Assembly (NCBI GenBank): GCA_963682055.1
Contig: OY821747.1
Span: forward strand, 33,478,126 to 33,542,125
DNA from: Primula veris
Lineage: Eukaryota; Streptophyta; Magnoliopsida; Ericales; Primulaceae
Direction of reading: 5' to 3'
Length of the DNA: 64,000 nucleotides
Shown: positions 1-9,298 of the stretch, one piece after another
How the letters are laid out: every line of letters starts with the position of its first letter
Numbering within the stretch: the stretch's first letter is position 1
Made by a program: the position numbers and the translations under genes
Notes under the pieces: generated by a model
Told to the model about the DNA's origin: nothing
The model's input: only the letters and a program-made list of their open reading frames with translations
The model's database searches: none

Positions 1-1910
1 AAATCAGGCAAAAAAATGCATATACGGAAAACGGTAAAAATCGTATACTATACCATAAATCAAAGAAATAAAATGATAATTTAAAATATCAATAAGAGTG
101 TGTGCTAGAGTACATAAAATCATGTAAAAATCGTGTACTATAAGCCATAAATTTAATCAAGAAATATACAATATAAAATCTCAATAAAAACGTGTGCATA
201 TGCCATAAAATTATGCAAAAAATGGCATAAATGAAATAACGGTAAAAAAATGTATAGTAAAAACCATAAATCAAATAAATAAAATGACAATGCAAATCTT
301 AATAAAAGCATGTGCTATAGGTCACAAAATCATAAAAAAAAATTAGAAATGAAAAACGGTAAAAAGCGTGTACTAAAAACCATAAATTCAAGAAATAAAA
401 TGACAATGTAAAATATAAATAAAAGCGTGTGTTGGCCACAAAATCTTGCAAAAAAATACGGAAATGAAAAACGGTAAAAAGAGTGTACTATAAACCATAA
501 ATTCAAGAAATAAAATGACAATGTAAAATCTCAGTAAAAGTGTGTGTGACCACAAAACCATGCAAAAAATGTTAGAAACGAAAAATGGTTTAAAACTGTG
601 TATTATAAGCCAGAAATCCAAAAAATAAAATGACAATATAAAATCTCAATAAAAGAGTATGCTAGACCACAAAATCATGCAAAAAATACGGAACTGAAAA
701 ACGTTAAAAAGAGAGTACTATAAGACATTAATTCAAAAAATAAAATGACATTATAAAATATTAATAAAAGTGTATATTTTTTTTTTTGGAAGTTAACCAT
801 TTATATATAACCAGGAAAATCTCATCAGAACAAACCTCTGATGAGGGGGGAAGAAGTACATCAAATCAAATTTTAGCTTATAATGAGAAGCTAAGCTAAA
901 AGTGTGTATTATATAAACCACAAAATTATGAAAAAAATGCATAAACGAAAAACGGTAAAAACCGTATACTATAAGACATAAATTTAAAAAATAAAATAAC
1001 TTTGTAAAATCTCAATAAAAGTGCGTGCTATTGGCCACTAAATCATGCAAAAAATGGCAGAAACGAAAAAAATGGTAAAAACCGTGTAATATAAGCCATA
1101 AAGAAATAAAATGATAATGTAAAATCTCAATAAAAGCGTGAGCTATAAAAAAATAGAATGGAAATGAAAAACGGTAAAAACAGTGTAGTATAAGCCATAA
1201 ATTCAAAAAATAAAATGACAATATAAAATATCAATAAAATCATGAAAAAAATGACAGAAACGAAAAAACGGTAAAAACATGTACTATAGTTCATAAATCC
1301 AAGAAAGAAAAAGACAAAATAAAATATCAATAAAAGCCACAAAATCATGCAAAAAAGGACGGAAACAAAAAACTGTAAAAACCGTGTACTATATGCCATA
1401 AATTATAAAAGAAAATGATAAGTTAAAATCTCAATAAAAGCGTGTGCTATGCCACAATATCATGAAAAAAAAAATGAAACGAAAAACGGTAAAAATCATG
1501 TATTATAAACCATAAATTCAAGAAATAAAATGATAATGTAAAATATCATAAAAGCATGAGCTAGGCCATAAAATCTTGAAAAACGGTAAAAAGCGCGTAT
1601 TATAACCATAAATTTAAGAAATAAAATAACAATGTAAAATATCAATAGAATCCGTGTTATATAGTCCACAAAATCATTCAAAAAAATGCATAAACGAAAA
1701 ACGGTAAAAATCTGTACTAGCTATAAATTCAAGAAATAAAATGAAAATGTAAAATATCAATAAAAGTGTGCTAGGCACATAATCATGTAAAAAATGGGTG
1801 AAACGAAAAACGGTAAAAATTGTGTACTATAAGACATAAATTCAAGAAATAAATGACAATGTAAAATATTAATAAAAGCGCGTGTTATAGGCCACAAAAT
1901 CATACAACCC
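1..1910. repeat. AT-rich minisatellite, about 16 units of 100-116 bp
   Basis: Diverged tandem units share a fixed word order: an AAATAAAATGACAATGTAAA-like block, then TCAATAAAAGCGTGTGCTA, a CCACAAAATCATGCAAAAAA-like block, then GAAACGAAAAACGGTAAAAA and CCGTGTACTATAAGCCATAA. Starts of the AAATAAAATGA block fall near 67, 276, 391, 506, 620, 736, 1104, 1205, 1519, 1621, 1734 and 1846, with more diverged copies between. Most units keep a small palindrome ACGGT-AAAA-ACCGT. Spacing varies because of small deletions. The long open frames on the minus strand here are a by-product of low-complexity repetition and I do not call them genes. The array continues off the left edge of the window and ends near 1910 where the pattern stops abruptly. 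Confidence 0.9.
778..897 (-). mobile_element. 5'-truncated poly(A) retroposon fragment inserted in the minisatellite
   Basis: Read on the minus strand this 120-bp block ends in a run of ten A (T run at 778-787 on the plus strand), preceded by TTCCTGGTTATATATAAATG and a CTCATCAG/CTGATGAG hairpin (821-828 with 838-845). It is flanked by a near-perfect 12-bp direct repeat, AAAAGTGTATAT (766-777) and AAAAGTGTGTAT (898-909), as expected of a target site duplication. The tail looks like the 3' end of a plant LINE or SINE, which is inference. The minisatellite itself contains AAAAGTGT, so the duplication could partly be pre-existing. A second perfect 10-bp stem (871-880 with 892-901) overlaps the 5' end. 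Confidence 0.6.
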
Positions 1911-2290
1911 AGATCCTGGACTTTAACATTTCCTTCTAGTGGTTTCGCATAACAGATAACACTCGTTTATAATTCCTCGACCATAAAACGGCACTCTTCG
2001 ACTCCTCCCATTTTAACTGAACTCGGCAAAGTCTAATCTTCATAATTTCCCCAGGAGAATTTTTATCATTACCAAATATGGCAAACCCTTTACAACTGAA
2101 ATGAAGAGCCAATCAAGAAACGTTATTTTAGAAAATAAATTGTATAATAAACATAAAGAAAGGTAAATATTAGTATAACTATTTTCCAACTAAATTTTTT
2201 AAAACAAGGAACCTGTTTTCCAAGGGACAAAATAAAAACTAAAATTAGATTCCACAAATTCGAGAAACAGCCACTATCAAAAAGGCATAC
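1911..2290. other. Spacer, no gene seen
   Basis: Ordinary AT-rich sequence with no repeat pattern, no long open frame and no recognisable element. It separates the minisatellite from the inverted-repeat element at 2291. Confidence 0.5.
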
Positions 2291-2843
2291 CCTATGTTGC
2301 ACGGATACGAGTATCGTATCCGATACGAAGCAGATACGTCGATTCGATTTCTTTTTAAATTTTAGAATACGACACAGCTAAGATACGTAAATTATTTTTG
2401 ATATCAACTACTTTTTTTTTTATAAAAGCTAATATTTACATAAGATATAAAAAATTTAAATACGAAAAGAATGAAATCAGATTAATGCATTTCTCATACG
2501 TGTTGAGACAGAGCTCATAAAAGACACTCTCGATCGAGGCTTTTGTGTAGTAGCATTCGGGAAATTTCTATTTAACTCAACTTATATATCAAACTTATCA
2601 AAATTTTAACCCTTTTAATCACTTTTATATTGTTAAAACAAAATTAGACTCATACTCATCATATAACTAGATAATGATATGTTCACTTTTCCAAATTATA
2701 AATTATATATAAAACCGTCAAATTTAGCCTGGAGTATGGGATACCCGAATCGGTGGCCTATGCGCATCCAAGATGTTAACAAAACTTTAAATCACGTTGC
2801 GTATACTCCAAACAAATATATAAAAGTATCCGTGCTATATAGG
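2291..2843. mobile_element. MITE-like element with 18-bp terminal inverted repeats
   Basis: The left end CCTATGTTGCACGGATAC (2291-2308) is matched by the reverse complement of the right end, CCTATATAGCACGGATAC (2826-2843), with three mismatches. Just inside the left end there is a perfect short hairpin, CGGATACG-AGTAT-CGTATCCG, and further GATACG words. The 553-bp interior has no coding capacity, so the element is non-autonomous. I found no convincing target site duplication, so I cannot assign a superfamily. The size and termini fit a MITE; chance pairing of the ends is unlikely over 18 bp. Confidence 0.55.
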
Positions 2844-3024
2844 TCATAGTCAAGAAGCAATCTGTCAAGTGAATAACAAAGGGAAGGGCCACTAAGAAAA
2901 GTAAAAGATCTTTAAAACTCAACTATTTTTTTCCGGCTTATAAGTTGCATCCTAATGGTCAACTTAGTTGGTATTGAAAATCTAGCAGTTTTCTGCCTTG
3001 AATAACAAGAAGTATTATTTCTAA
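2844..3024. other. Spacer, nothing recognised
   Basis: Short AT-rich stretch between the inverted-repeat element and the first copy of the dispersed module P. No open frame or repeat seen. Confidence 0.4.
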
Positions 3025-3153
3025 TGTTAAGAAAAATATTCAGCTTGATTAACTTAGCTTTAATTTTTCACGGTTCAAATAAGTCAACTTATGGAAAACT
3101 AGACATACTTTTTGTTTGGATAATCCAGATTTTATTCCCGAAAAGGGTTGGTT
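3025..3153 (+). repeat. Isolated, truncated copy of module P (the SINE-associated dispersed module)
   Basis: This segment begins GTTAAGAAAAATATTCAGCT, continues TTGATTAACTTAGCTT, and ends at TTTATTCCCGAAAAGGGTTG. The same roughly 115-bp module precedes the SINE-like units at 5266, 5661, 6978 and 8091 and both SINE-like positions of every array unit. Here it stops just where the SINE head would start (after GGGTTGGTTTC), so it is the only copy in the window without the SINE body. It is diverged and does not look active. Confidence 0.6.
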
Positions 3154-3280
3154 TCTCAACTCTGTAAAAAAGCGCCGAGCATATATAAAACTTTATATGT
3201 GCAGGTCAATATTGGTTCTTAGTATACTTATTAAGTAAAATGAGAAATTTGTTATAGAGAAGAGTTGATCCTACACGGAC

Positions 3281-3616
3281 ATGACTTTAACAAAACTTGC
3301 TGGTCCGTTGCGTGTTTTCCCTAGTAAAGACAAGATAATTATCAACATTTCTATAGGCAGATTCGTATTGTTTGTTGCCATTTGTCGATATCTAGAATTC
3401 TTGCGAAAAAAATATGCTGATCCGTTGGGTGTCTTCCCTGGCAAAGACATGATAATTATCAACATTTTTATAGGCAGATTCGTATTGTTTGTTGACATTT
3501 GTCAATATGTAGAATTCTTGCCAAAAATATCTGCAATTGTAGGTAAAATACAAATGGAATGGTCAGTAGTTATCCGTAAGAGTCTAAAGTTAAATAAGGC
3601 TAAACTCCGAATCTAA
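3281..3616 (+). CDS. Hypothetical 111-residue open frame with an internal 39-codon duplication
   Basis: I do not recognise this protein and doubt it is expressed. The frame opens at an ATG at 3281 and ends at TAA at 3614. Residues 7-45 and 46-84 are a tandem duplication: both copies keep the core IIINI-IGRFVLFV and a C-terminal LEFL/VEFL motif. The duplication is 117 bp, a multiple of three, so the frame stays open through both copies. The C-terminal 27 residues are lysine-rich and unique. The opposite strand is also open over most of the same interval, which weakens the coding case. No domain, signal peptide or splice structure is evident. It could be an exon remnant or simply a non-coding duplication. 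Confidence 0.2.
   Translation: MTLTKLAGPLRVFPSKDKIIINISIGRFVLFVAICRYLEFLRKKYADPLGVFPGKDMIIINIFIGRFVLFVDICQYVEFLPKISAIVGKIQMEWSVVIRKSLKLNKAKLRI
3299..3530. repeat. 117-bp tandem duplication
   Basis: Copy 1 is 3299-3415 and copy 2 is 3416-3530. They differ at scattered single bases and by two A in a homopolymer at the end. Both contain GATAATTATCAACATTT and ATAGGCAGATTCGTATTGTT. No other copy of this sequence was seen in the window. Confidence 0.85.
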
Positions 3617-3643
3617 AAAGCTGCTTGTTCTGTTGCAGCTTTT
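3616..3643. other. Perfect 9-bp hairpin
   Basis: AAAAGCTGC (3616-3624) pairs with GCAGCTTTT (3635-3643) across a 10-nt loop. It lies at the stop codon of the duplicated open frame. No function is assigned. Confidence 0.6.
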
Positions 3644-4085
3644 AAATTTTACGCTTATTTTCTTGAACTTCTTTGCTTGATAGTTATAGGATATGTGGCT
3701 TACAATCTCTAAAGTTATGTTTTTTCTGAGACTGAAAAAGCTCAAAATCTTGCCCTAAAATGAAAGCACATTAATCTCAGCCTAGAAAAACAACTCGGTA
3801 ATTTAAAACTTTTATTTAAAGAAGGTCTTTGACATTTTAATGGCATTTTAATCATAAAATCTAACCGAAACTGAGACAATTTGGGTCATTCTCTTAAAAT
3901 TTCGGGATTTTCTAGTTCAGAAAAATAAAAGCTTACCATTTGTTGGCCGGCCAAATAAACTATGTCTAAACAAAAGAATTGAGCTTCAAATGCGCAAGCA
4001 ACATATCCTAGATTGTACATGCACTTCTCATATATGCTTTTAATGTGATTCAAATTTTATTTTCCTGATACCTGACTAGAATAGT
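3644..4085. other. Spacer, no gene seen
   Basis: AT-rich single-copy-looking sequence with a small palindrome around TTGGCCGGCCAA (near 3943). No open frame of note and no similarity to the repeats either side. Confidence 0.4.
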
Positions 4086-5343
4086 GAAGTTATGGAATAA
4101 GCAAATCAAACACGTAAATAGATTGTCCTCAAACCTTTTCAAACGCATAAACGGTGTAGTGCCAATCGATATACTCTTTTTTCCTGCCAGTCTTGTAGAT
4201 GTTGAGGTGAAATTTTATTATCCTCTCTGTGTCGTTTAACATAATAGTATCCCTAGTACCTCACCAAACATGTTCCCCAAAACCTTGAGTTGATAGAACA
4301 TAGTGTTTCAATGAATTGCATGAATAAATTAATATTAGTCCCATATGAAGCATTCCCCGTAAAATATCTCACATAATTATTAAAGGACCGATTCATGCAT
4401 AAAATCTCGGTCAATTTGAATTTCGACATAAAAACCTTCACGAGCTCTCTGTGAATCAACACAAGAGGTTAGGTATAACTTGGATTGGGTGTTTGATGAA
4501 GGTTAAATTAGATTGGCATAGGAAAAAGGAGAGTATAACTTTTGTCAGCACAGCACAACATTTTTCCTCAAGAAGAAAAATGTCAGCGAAAAATATCAGA
4601 CAAAAGGTTCTTTCATATGCCAATTTAACCCTCATCAACAACCTGAACCAAGTGATACTTAGCCCCTTGTGTTGACTCACAGAAAGCTTGTGAAAGTTTT
4701 TCTATCGAAATTTAAAATAACCCAGATTTTTTTTCATGAGTCGGCACTTAAATAGTTATATCAGATATTTTACGGGGATGCTTCTTATGGGACCAATACT
4801 AATTTATTCATGCACTTCATTGGAAGTTAAGTCCTATGAACTTAAGGTCTTGGGGAACTTGTTTGGTGAGATACCAAGGGTACTATTATGTTAAACGGCT
4901 TTGTTTTTTTTCCTTTGGTACACCAAGTCCTGTAAGTTGAGTACATGTTATCATTATGACTTGGAATGAATGAGTCGAAAGATGAGACACATTAGAAGGT
5001 GTGGTCGTAGAAATTATGCAAATAAGCTAAACATAATTTTGGTGCGCAAGAAGTACTGTCACTACAATAAAAAGTTCATTTAGCATCATAAATTTTTTTC
5101 GGTTATGTTGCTAAAGTGGTTGTGGCTAAATTTTAGTTTAGCAATAAATTATGTTGCTATTTGTTGCTAACTTGTTGCTAAAATTTAGCCACAATTACTT
5201 TAGCAAGATAACTCAAAAAGTTTTATGATGCTAAATGAACTTTTTTTTTGAAGTGTGTTTACTGAGGTTAAGAAAAATATTCAGCTTGATTAACTTAGCT
5301 TTTATTTTTCCAAATTAAAATAAGCAAGCTTATGCAAAGTCGG
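4086..5343. mobile_element. Foldback element, copy -1 (MITE in its right arm)
   Basis: Long imperfect inverted repeat. The left arm (4234-4566) pairs with the right arm (4575-4896) around an 8-nt loop, with the apex stem ACATTTTTC/GAAAAATGT. The right arm continues unpaired to 5343, where it ends in module-P sequence (TAAGCAAGCTTATGCAAAG). The left flank 4086-4233 is shared with copy 0 (6009-6158) but not with the array units. Short open frames on both strands across the apex are sense/antisense readings of the palindrome and not genes. Copies -1 and 0 start 1923 bp apart in direct orientation, an older tandem duplication of the whole block. Confidence 0.8.
5060..5255. mobile_element. CACTA-type palindromic MITE, 196 bp, copy -1
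   Basis: The ends are CACTACAATAAAAAGTTC (left) and, read inward on the minus strand, CACTTCAAAAAAAAAGTTC. The interior is almost fully palindromic (TTAGCATCATAAA, GTTATGTTGCTAAA, TAGCCACAA and their complements). A 3-bp direct repeat TGT flanks it (5057-5059 and 5256-5258). CACTA-family elements make 3-bp duplications and begin CACTA, so the class assignment follows from termini plus duplication size. It has no coding capacity. Confidence 0.85.
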
Positions 5344-5556
5344 ACATAATTTTTTTATTGGATGATCAATATTTTGTCCACGGAAGGGTTTGGTTGCTTT
5401 CATGTGACTTAGAAGTTATGAGTTCGAATCGTGGAAGAACACTTTTGCAGAAATGCAAGGAAAAGTTTTCTACACTAGGCCCAAAGTTGCTTGACCCATT
5501 CCCTGAATTTGCACAGAGTACGAGCTTTAGCACTAGGTTTGCCATTTTTTTTAAAA
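5266..5556 (+). mobile_element. Module P plus the most complete SINE copy in the window
   Basis: Module P (5266-5385) is followed by a tRNA-related SINE-like body (about 5386-5556). Within the body, the Pol III B-box-like GAGTTCGAATC lies at 5420-5430, followed by CGTGGAAGAACACTTTTGCA, then GAAATGCAAGG, and it ends in ...CTTTAGCACTAGGTTTGCC and a T tract. That order resembles a widespread plant SINE class (Au/TS-like heads with CTCTTGCAGAAATGCAGGG and ending GCACCGGGCTGCC before T). The family match is from memory. This is the only copy that keeps the 3' third; in copy 0 and all array units that part is replaced by the leader-like segment. Confidence 0.65.
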
Positions 5557-5660
5557 TAAAGGGTCGGTTCTACACTTCCCCATAGAAGCGTTGAACTATA
5601 TCAAACTTGATATGAGCAACTCAGTGTAAGTTATTACTCTACTTGACAATATCATTAATT

Positions 5661-5850
5661 AGGTTAAGAAAAAGGATTGATCTTGATTAACTTGGCTTTT
5701 ATTTTTCAAGGTTCAAATTACCTTTCATACTCTTTGATTGGATAATCAAGAGTTTTCTCCCGAAAGGACTTGGTTGCTGTCATGTGACCTAAAGGTCATG
5801 GATTCGAGTCGTGGAAGAAGCCTCATGCAGATATGCAATGATTCTTAGGG
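5661..5850 (+). mobile_element. Module P plus truncated SINE-like copy
   Basis: Module P is followed by TTGGTTGCTGTCATGTGACC, the B-box-like GGATTCGAGTC (5800-5810), and CCTCATGCAGATATGCA, then GATTCTTAGGG where similarity to its relatives at 8091 and in the array ends. It is the counterpart in copy -1 of the second SINE position. The GATTCTTAGGG end is shared by all copies at this position, so this truncation predates the block duplication. Confidence 0.6.
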
Positions 5851-6008
5851 CTAAATCAATAATGAGTTATGAGTTAGTTCATGATTGAGTATTGTTTTTT
5901 TATTTTTATTTTTTAATAATTTGAAAATTTATATTCCATTGCATCTGACCTCTACCCAGACCACTCACTGCGATTACTTTAGCACCGAGTCTATCCTTTT
6001 TTTTTTTT
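5851..6008. other. AT-rich spacer with a possible degenerate SINE tail
   Basis: CTCTACCCAGACCACTCACT near 5951 vaguely resembles the conserved 3' part of some plant SINEs, and a run of T precedes the left boundary of copy 0 at 6009. The resemblance is weak. Otherwise nothing is recognised. Confidence 0.25.
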
Positions 6009-7046
6009 GAAGTTGTGGAATAATCAAATCAAACGCGTAAATAGATTGTCCTCAAACCTTTTCAAACGCATAAACCGTGTAGTGCCAATAGATATACTCT
6101 TTTTTCCTGCCCCAGCCTTGTAGATGTTGAGGTGAAATTTTCTTATCCTCTCTGTGTCGTTTAACATAATAGTATCCATAGTACCACACCCAACATGTTC
6201 CCCAAGACCTTGAGTTGATAGAACATAACAATTCAATGAATTGCATGAATAAATTAACATTAGTCCCATATAAAGCATTCCCCGTAAAATATCTCATATA
6301 ATTATTAAAGTACCGAATCATGCATAAAATATCGGTCAATTTGAATTTCGACAGAAAAACCTTCACAAGCTCTCTGTGAATCAACACAAGAGGCTAGGTA
6401 TAACTTGGATTGGATGTTTGATGAAGGTTAAATTAGATTGGCATATGAAAAAGGAGGGTATAACTTTTGTCAGCACAGCACAACATTTTTCCTCAAGAAG
6501 AAAAATGTCAGCGAAAAATATCGGACAAAAGGTTCTTTCGTATGCCAATTTAACCCTCATCAACAACCTGAACCAAGTGATACCTTGCCCCCTGTGTTGA
6601 CTCACAGAAAGCTTGTGGAGGTTTTTCTATCGAAATTGAAAAAGACAGATTATTTTCATGAGTCAGAACTTAAATAGTTATATCAGATATTTTACAGGGA
6701 TGCTTCTTATGGGACCAATACTAATTTATTCATGCACTTCATTGGAAGTTAAGTTCTATGAACTTAAGTTCTTGGGGAACGTGTTTGGTGAGATACCAAG
6801 GGTACTATTATGTTAAAGGATTGTTTTTTCCCTTTGGTACACCAAGTCCCGTAAGTTGAGGACATGTTACCGTTATGACCTGGAATAAATGAGACAAGAT
6901 GAGACACATTAGAAGGTGTGGTTGTAGAAATTATGAAAATAAGCTAAACATAACGTTGGTGCTCAAGAATATTGTTGCTAAGGTTAAGGAAAGAGTTCAT
7001 TGATTAGCTATGCTTTTATCAAATAAGCTAGCTTATGCAAAGCCCG
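6009..7046. mobile_element. Foldback element, copy 0 (no MITE)
   Basis: The left arm (6159-6491) pairs with 6500-6816 around the same 8-nt loop as copy -1. The right arm runs on, unpaired, to 7046 (GCTTATGCAAAGCCCG). At 6973-6975 the TGT that is the MITE target in copy -1 is present once, uninterrupted: this is an empty site. Right-arm words such as GACATGTTACCGTTATGACC and GGTGCTCAAGAATATTG are shared with the right arms of all array units and differ from copy -1. Confidence 0.8.
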
Positions 7047-7203
7047 ATATAAATTTTGATTGGATGATCAAGATTTTATCCTCGAAAGTGATTGGTTGCT
7101 GTCATGTGACCTGAAAGTTACAGGTTCGAATCTTGGAAGAAGTCTATTGCAGAAAAGCATGGAAATGTTGTCTACATTAGGCCTAAATTTGCTTGACCTA
7201 TCC
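6978..7203 (+). mobile_element. Module P plus 3'-truncated SINE-like copy in copy 0
   Basis: It overlaps the outer end of the foldback right arm. It holds the best B box in the window, GGTTCGAATC at 7123-7132, then AGTCTATTGCAGAAAAGCATG. The body matches the 5266 copy up to GCTTGACCYATYC and is then cut off by the leader-like segment at 7204. Confidence 0.6.
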
Positions 7204-7974
7204 TTTATAGAAAAAAAAAACATAACTCTCTCTCTCTCTAAAATCTCTTCCTTTTTAGTCTAAACCCTAGCCACTACCTGCCTAGGGGTGGGAGTTGTGC
7301 TTCGGCGCCCTTATACCCCTGGCTCCATACCGTAATAGTCTTATCGCTATTCTGCGAAGGAATCCGCTTCTTCTTTTTTTTTTTGAAATCACCTAATTTT
7401 TATCCACCTCTTAATTTTCTTCACTTTTACAGTGAGCTCCTCTTTTTTTGTGAGGAGTGGATCTGATCCTCCCCACCTTGCCGATCTCGTACTAACCTTA
7501 GCCGTAAGATTTATTCTGGATTAGGTTTTATAATAGAGTTCTCAAGTTTGGATCCGACAAATCGGATTTTGGTGCGTTGGGACTCTCCACGAAGCCCCGC
7601 GGGTTTTCTCCAAACAAATGTACTGATTTGTTGCACTACTAAGTGGAAGAACGAAATTTTCATTCAGACAAAAGAAAAGGTAACATCAAGATTTTAGTTT
7701 CAAACAAATTGACGTTGTGATCAAAGATCAGAAAATTTTCAAAAAAGTTTTCTTGGCTGATTATGGGGTTTTTAACTCAACAACAACAAGAATACTCTCA
7801 ATTGATGCCACACAGAGTGGAAAAGAAGTGCGTACAAGGCCAGATGGAAGTCTGAATAATTATTATTTTTTTCTTAGCAATAGAAGTTTTTATTTACAGT
7901 TTTCGTTGTTTTAAGTTAATTTCAGATGTAATAAGGTTGTTTTGACCAATTATTATGAACGAAATAGTTGGTTT
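7204..7974 (+). other. Leader-like inserted segment of unknown origin (gene or LINE 5' region?)
   Basis: Starts with an A run, then (CT)n and CTAAACCCTAG, a composition typical of plant 5' leaders, followed by a GC-richer block (GGGAGTTGTGCTTCGGCGCC) and T-rich sequence. Near the 3' end a 30-codon frame (7763-7855) encodes MGFLTQQQQEYSQLMPH and more, ending in TGA; the same frame with a few changes is present in array units. Compared with copy -1, this segment replaces the SINE 3' third and the DNA up to TTGGTTCTACAC, so it is an insertion or replacement specific to copy 0 and its descendants. I recognise no protein. It could be a captured host-gene leader or a LINE 5' end. The 108-130 residue frames seen in its relatives are lost in U7 and U8 through one extra CT, so they are not maintained. 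Confidence 0.4.
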
Positions 7975-8090
7975 ATAAGGGCTTGGTTCTACACCTTCTA
8001 CACCTCCGCATATAAGCGTTGAGCGGTATCAAACTTGATATGAGCAACTCAATGTAAGTTATTACTATACTTGATATTATTATTACTGAG

Positions 8091-8297
8091 GTTTAGAAAA
8101 AAAGATTCAGCTTGATTAACTTTAAGTTTTATTTTTTAAAGTTCAAATTAGCCAGCTAATGCAAATCCGTTCATACTTTTTGATTGGATAATCAAGATTT
8201 TGCTCCCGAAAGAAGTTGGTTGATGTCATGTCACCTAGAGGTTACGGCTTTAAGTCGTGGAAGAATCCTCTTGCAGATATGTAACGATTCTTAGGGA
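8091..8297 (+). mobile_element. Module P plus truncated SINE-like copy, second position of U0
   Basis: Contains TTGGTTGATGTCATGTCACC and a decayed B box (GGCTTTAAGTC where relatives have GGGTTCGAGT), then CCTCTTGCAGATATGTAACG and GATTCTTAGGG. It corresponds to the second SINE position of each array unit, for example 13888-14095. Confidence 0.55.
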
Positions 8298-8409
8298 AAA
8301 AAGAAAATTTGCAGAGGAGAGAGACACTGCTGACAGTGGTCAAGAGAAGACAGATGGTAACTCTAGTGCTAATTTGTTGAGAAATATCTCAAAAAACATG
8401 GAAATACAG
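8298..8409 (+). pseudogene. Exon-like fragment ending at a 5' splice-like site (U0 version)
   Basis: An open frame from 8302 reads RKFAEERDTADSGQEK and more, and the segment ends AATACAG followed by GTGAGG, a good plant 5' splice site. It lacks the 4-bp AGTG duplication found in all array units, so downstream of 8365 the two versions read in different frames; only one can be the original. I do not recognise the peptide. It may be a captured exon of a host gene or a fortuitous frame. Confidence 0.3.
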
Positions 8410-8640
8410 GTGAGGGTTAGCCAGAGAGGAAGAAAGTCTGGTTACCCTTCTATCCTTTAGAATAGGGCATTGTATGAATTTGCCCTTAATTTTGTTGTAT
8501 ATTTCTGTAGCGTTACATTTGTACTTGATTAAGAGACCGACAAAGTGTATTATTTTGTCGGATCTCATTCTGTTTTCAGACTTCTTCAGTCTTGTGGAAG
8601 AGGTCTTTTTGGGGTTGTAGTTAATAACATGCTTACTTAG
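8410..8640. other. Non-coding continuation of U0, single-copy version of a block duplicated in the array
   Basis: Contains one copy of CTTTAGAATAGGGCATTG; array units have this word twice, 96 bp apart. It also has GACCGACAAAG...TTTTGTCGG, a short inverted repeat kept in most units. Confidence 0.5.
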
Positions 8641-9298
8641 TATTTTTTTATACTAAATATGGATGTCTTGGTTAAGATTAAATTAACTTTTGTCCTTTAC
8701 ACGTACTTCAGAGCAAGTGAGCATAATTATACTTCGGGAAAGAAACATCACCTTTATCTAGTAAATCACTTATCCGTTTGAAAAATATGCCTTTGTCTGA
8801 TCTTCCGCTTCATCCTCGTTGTTTGTACCTTCTGCCTCTTCCACACCGGCAACCACAATTTTAAAGGTGGCAACTGTCACTCATTTCCAGAAAAAATATC
8901 TATTTAGTCAACGAGTAATTGCAGAATAAAAAGCTTATACAAACCTAACGGGTGTTTTCCTAAATCTTTTCTGTTAAAAAAATCATTTTCATTTAAGGTA
9001 GGCAGTAAAAATGTAAGACAAAAAGGAACAAGAGATAAGTGCGGCAGGAAAAAGGAAACAAAAACATATTCTTGAAAATGCAAAACAAAAAGGATGGTAT
9101 TTGTTGGTAATTGCATAAGTAAAAATATGGATTTGCCGAAAAATGATCAACTTATGGCAAGAAAAAAGTAGTAGTTTATGATATACATTTAGAAAACTAT
9201 TTTTCTAGGGATAAATTAACAGCACAAAACAAAGTGATTGTACATGATGAAATCATTATGCAAAGATCTAAATAAGGCATTACTCAAAAAAGGAAACA
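8641..9298. repeat. U0 AT-rich region with a 251-bp block absent from later units
   Basis: Matches the units except that 8999-9249 has no counterpart there: in U1 the flanking words join directly (CATTTAAGG then AAAACATTATGC). The extra block resembles 9845-10000 of the next subrepeat (both have AGTGCGGC, GGAAACAAAAACATATTC or AGAAAACAAAAACATATTC, and GTGATTGTACATGATGAAA), so it is part of a full-length first subrepeat that later units have lost. Confidence 0.6.

Noticed and set aside
821..860. CTGATGAG word suggesting a hammerhead ribozyme
   Set aside because: No stem II or GAAA core at the required place; it pairs as a simple hairpin in a retroposon tail.
1..1910. CRISPR-like array
   Set aside because: Units are diverged throughout with no constant repeat and variable spacer; the context is eukaryotic.
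2400..2460. Possible promoter (TATA-like runs) near the TIR element
   Set aside because: AT content makes TATA words common by chance and no gene follows.
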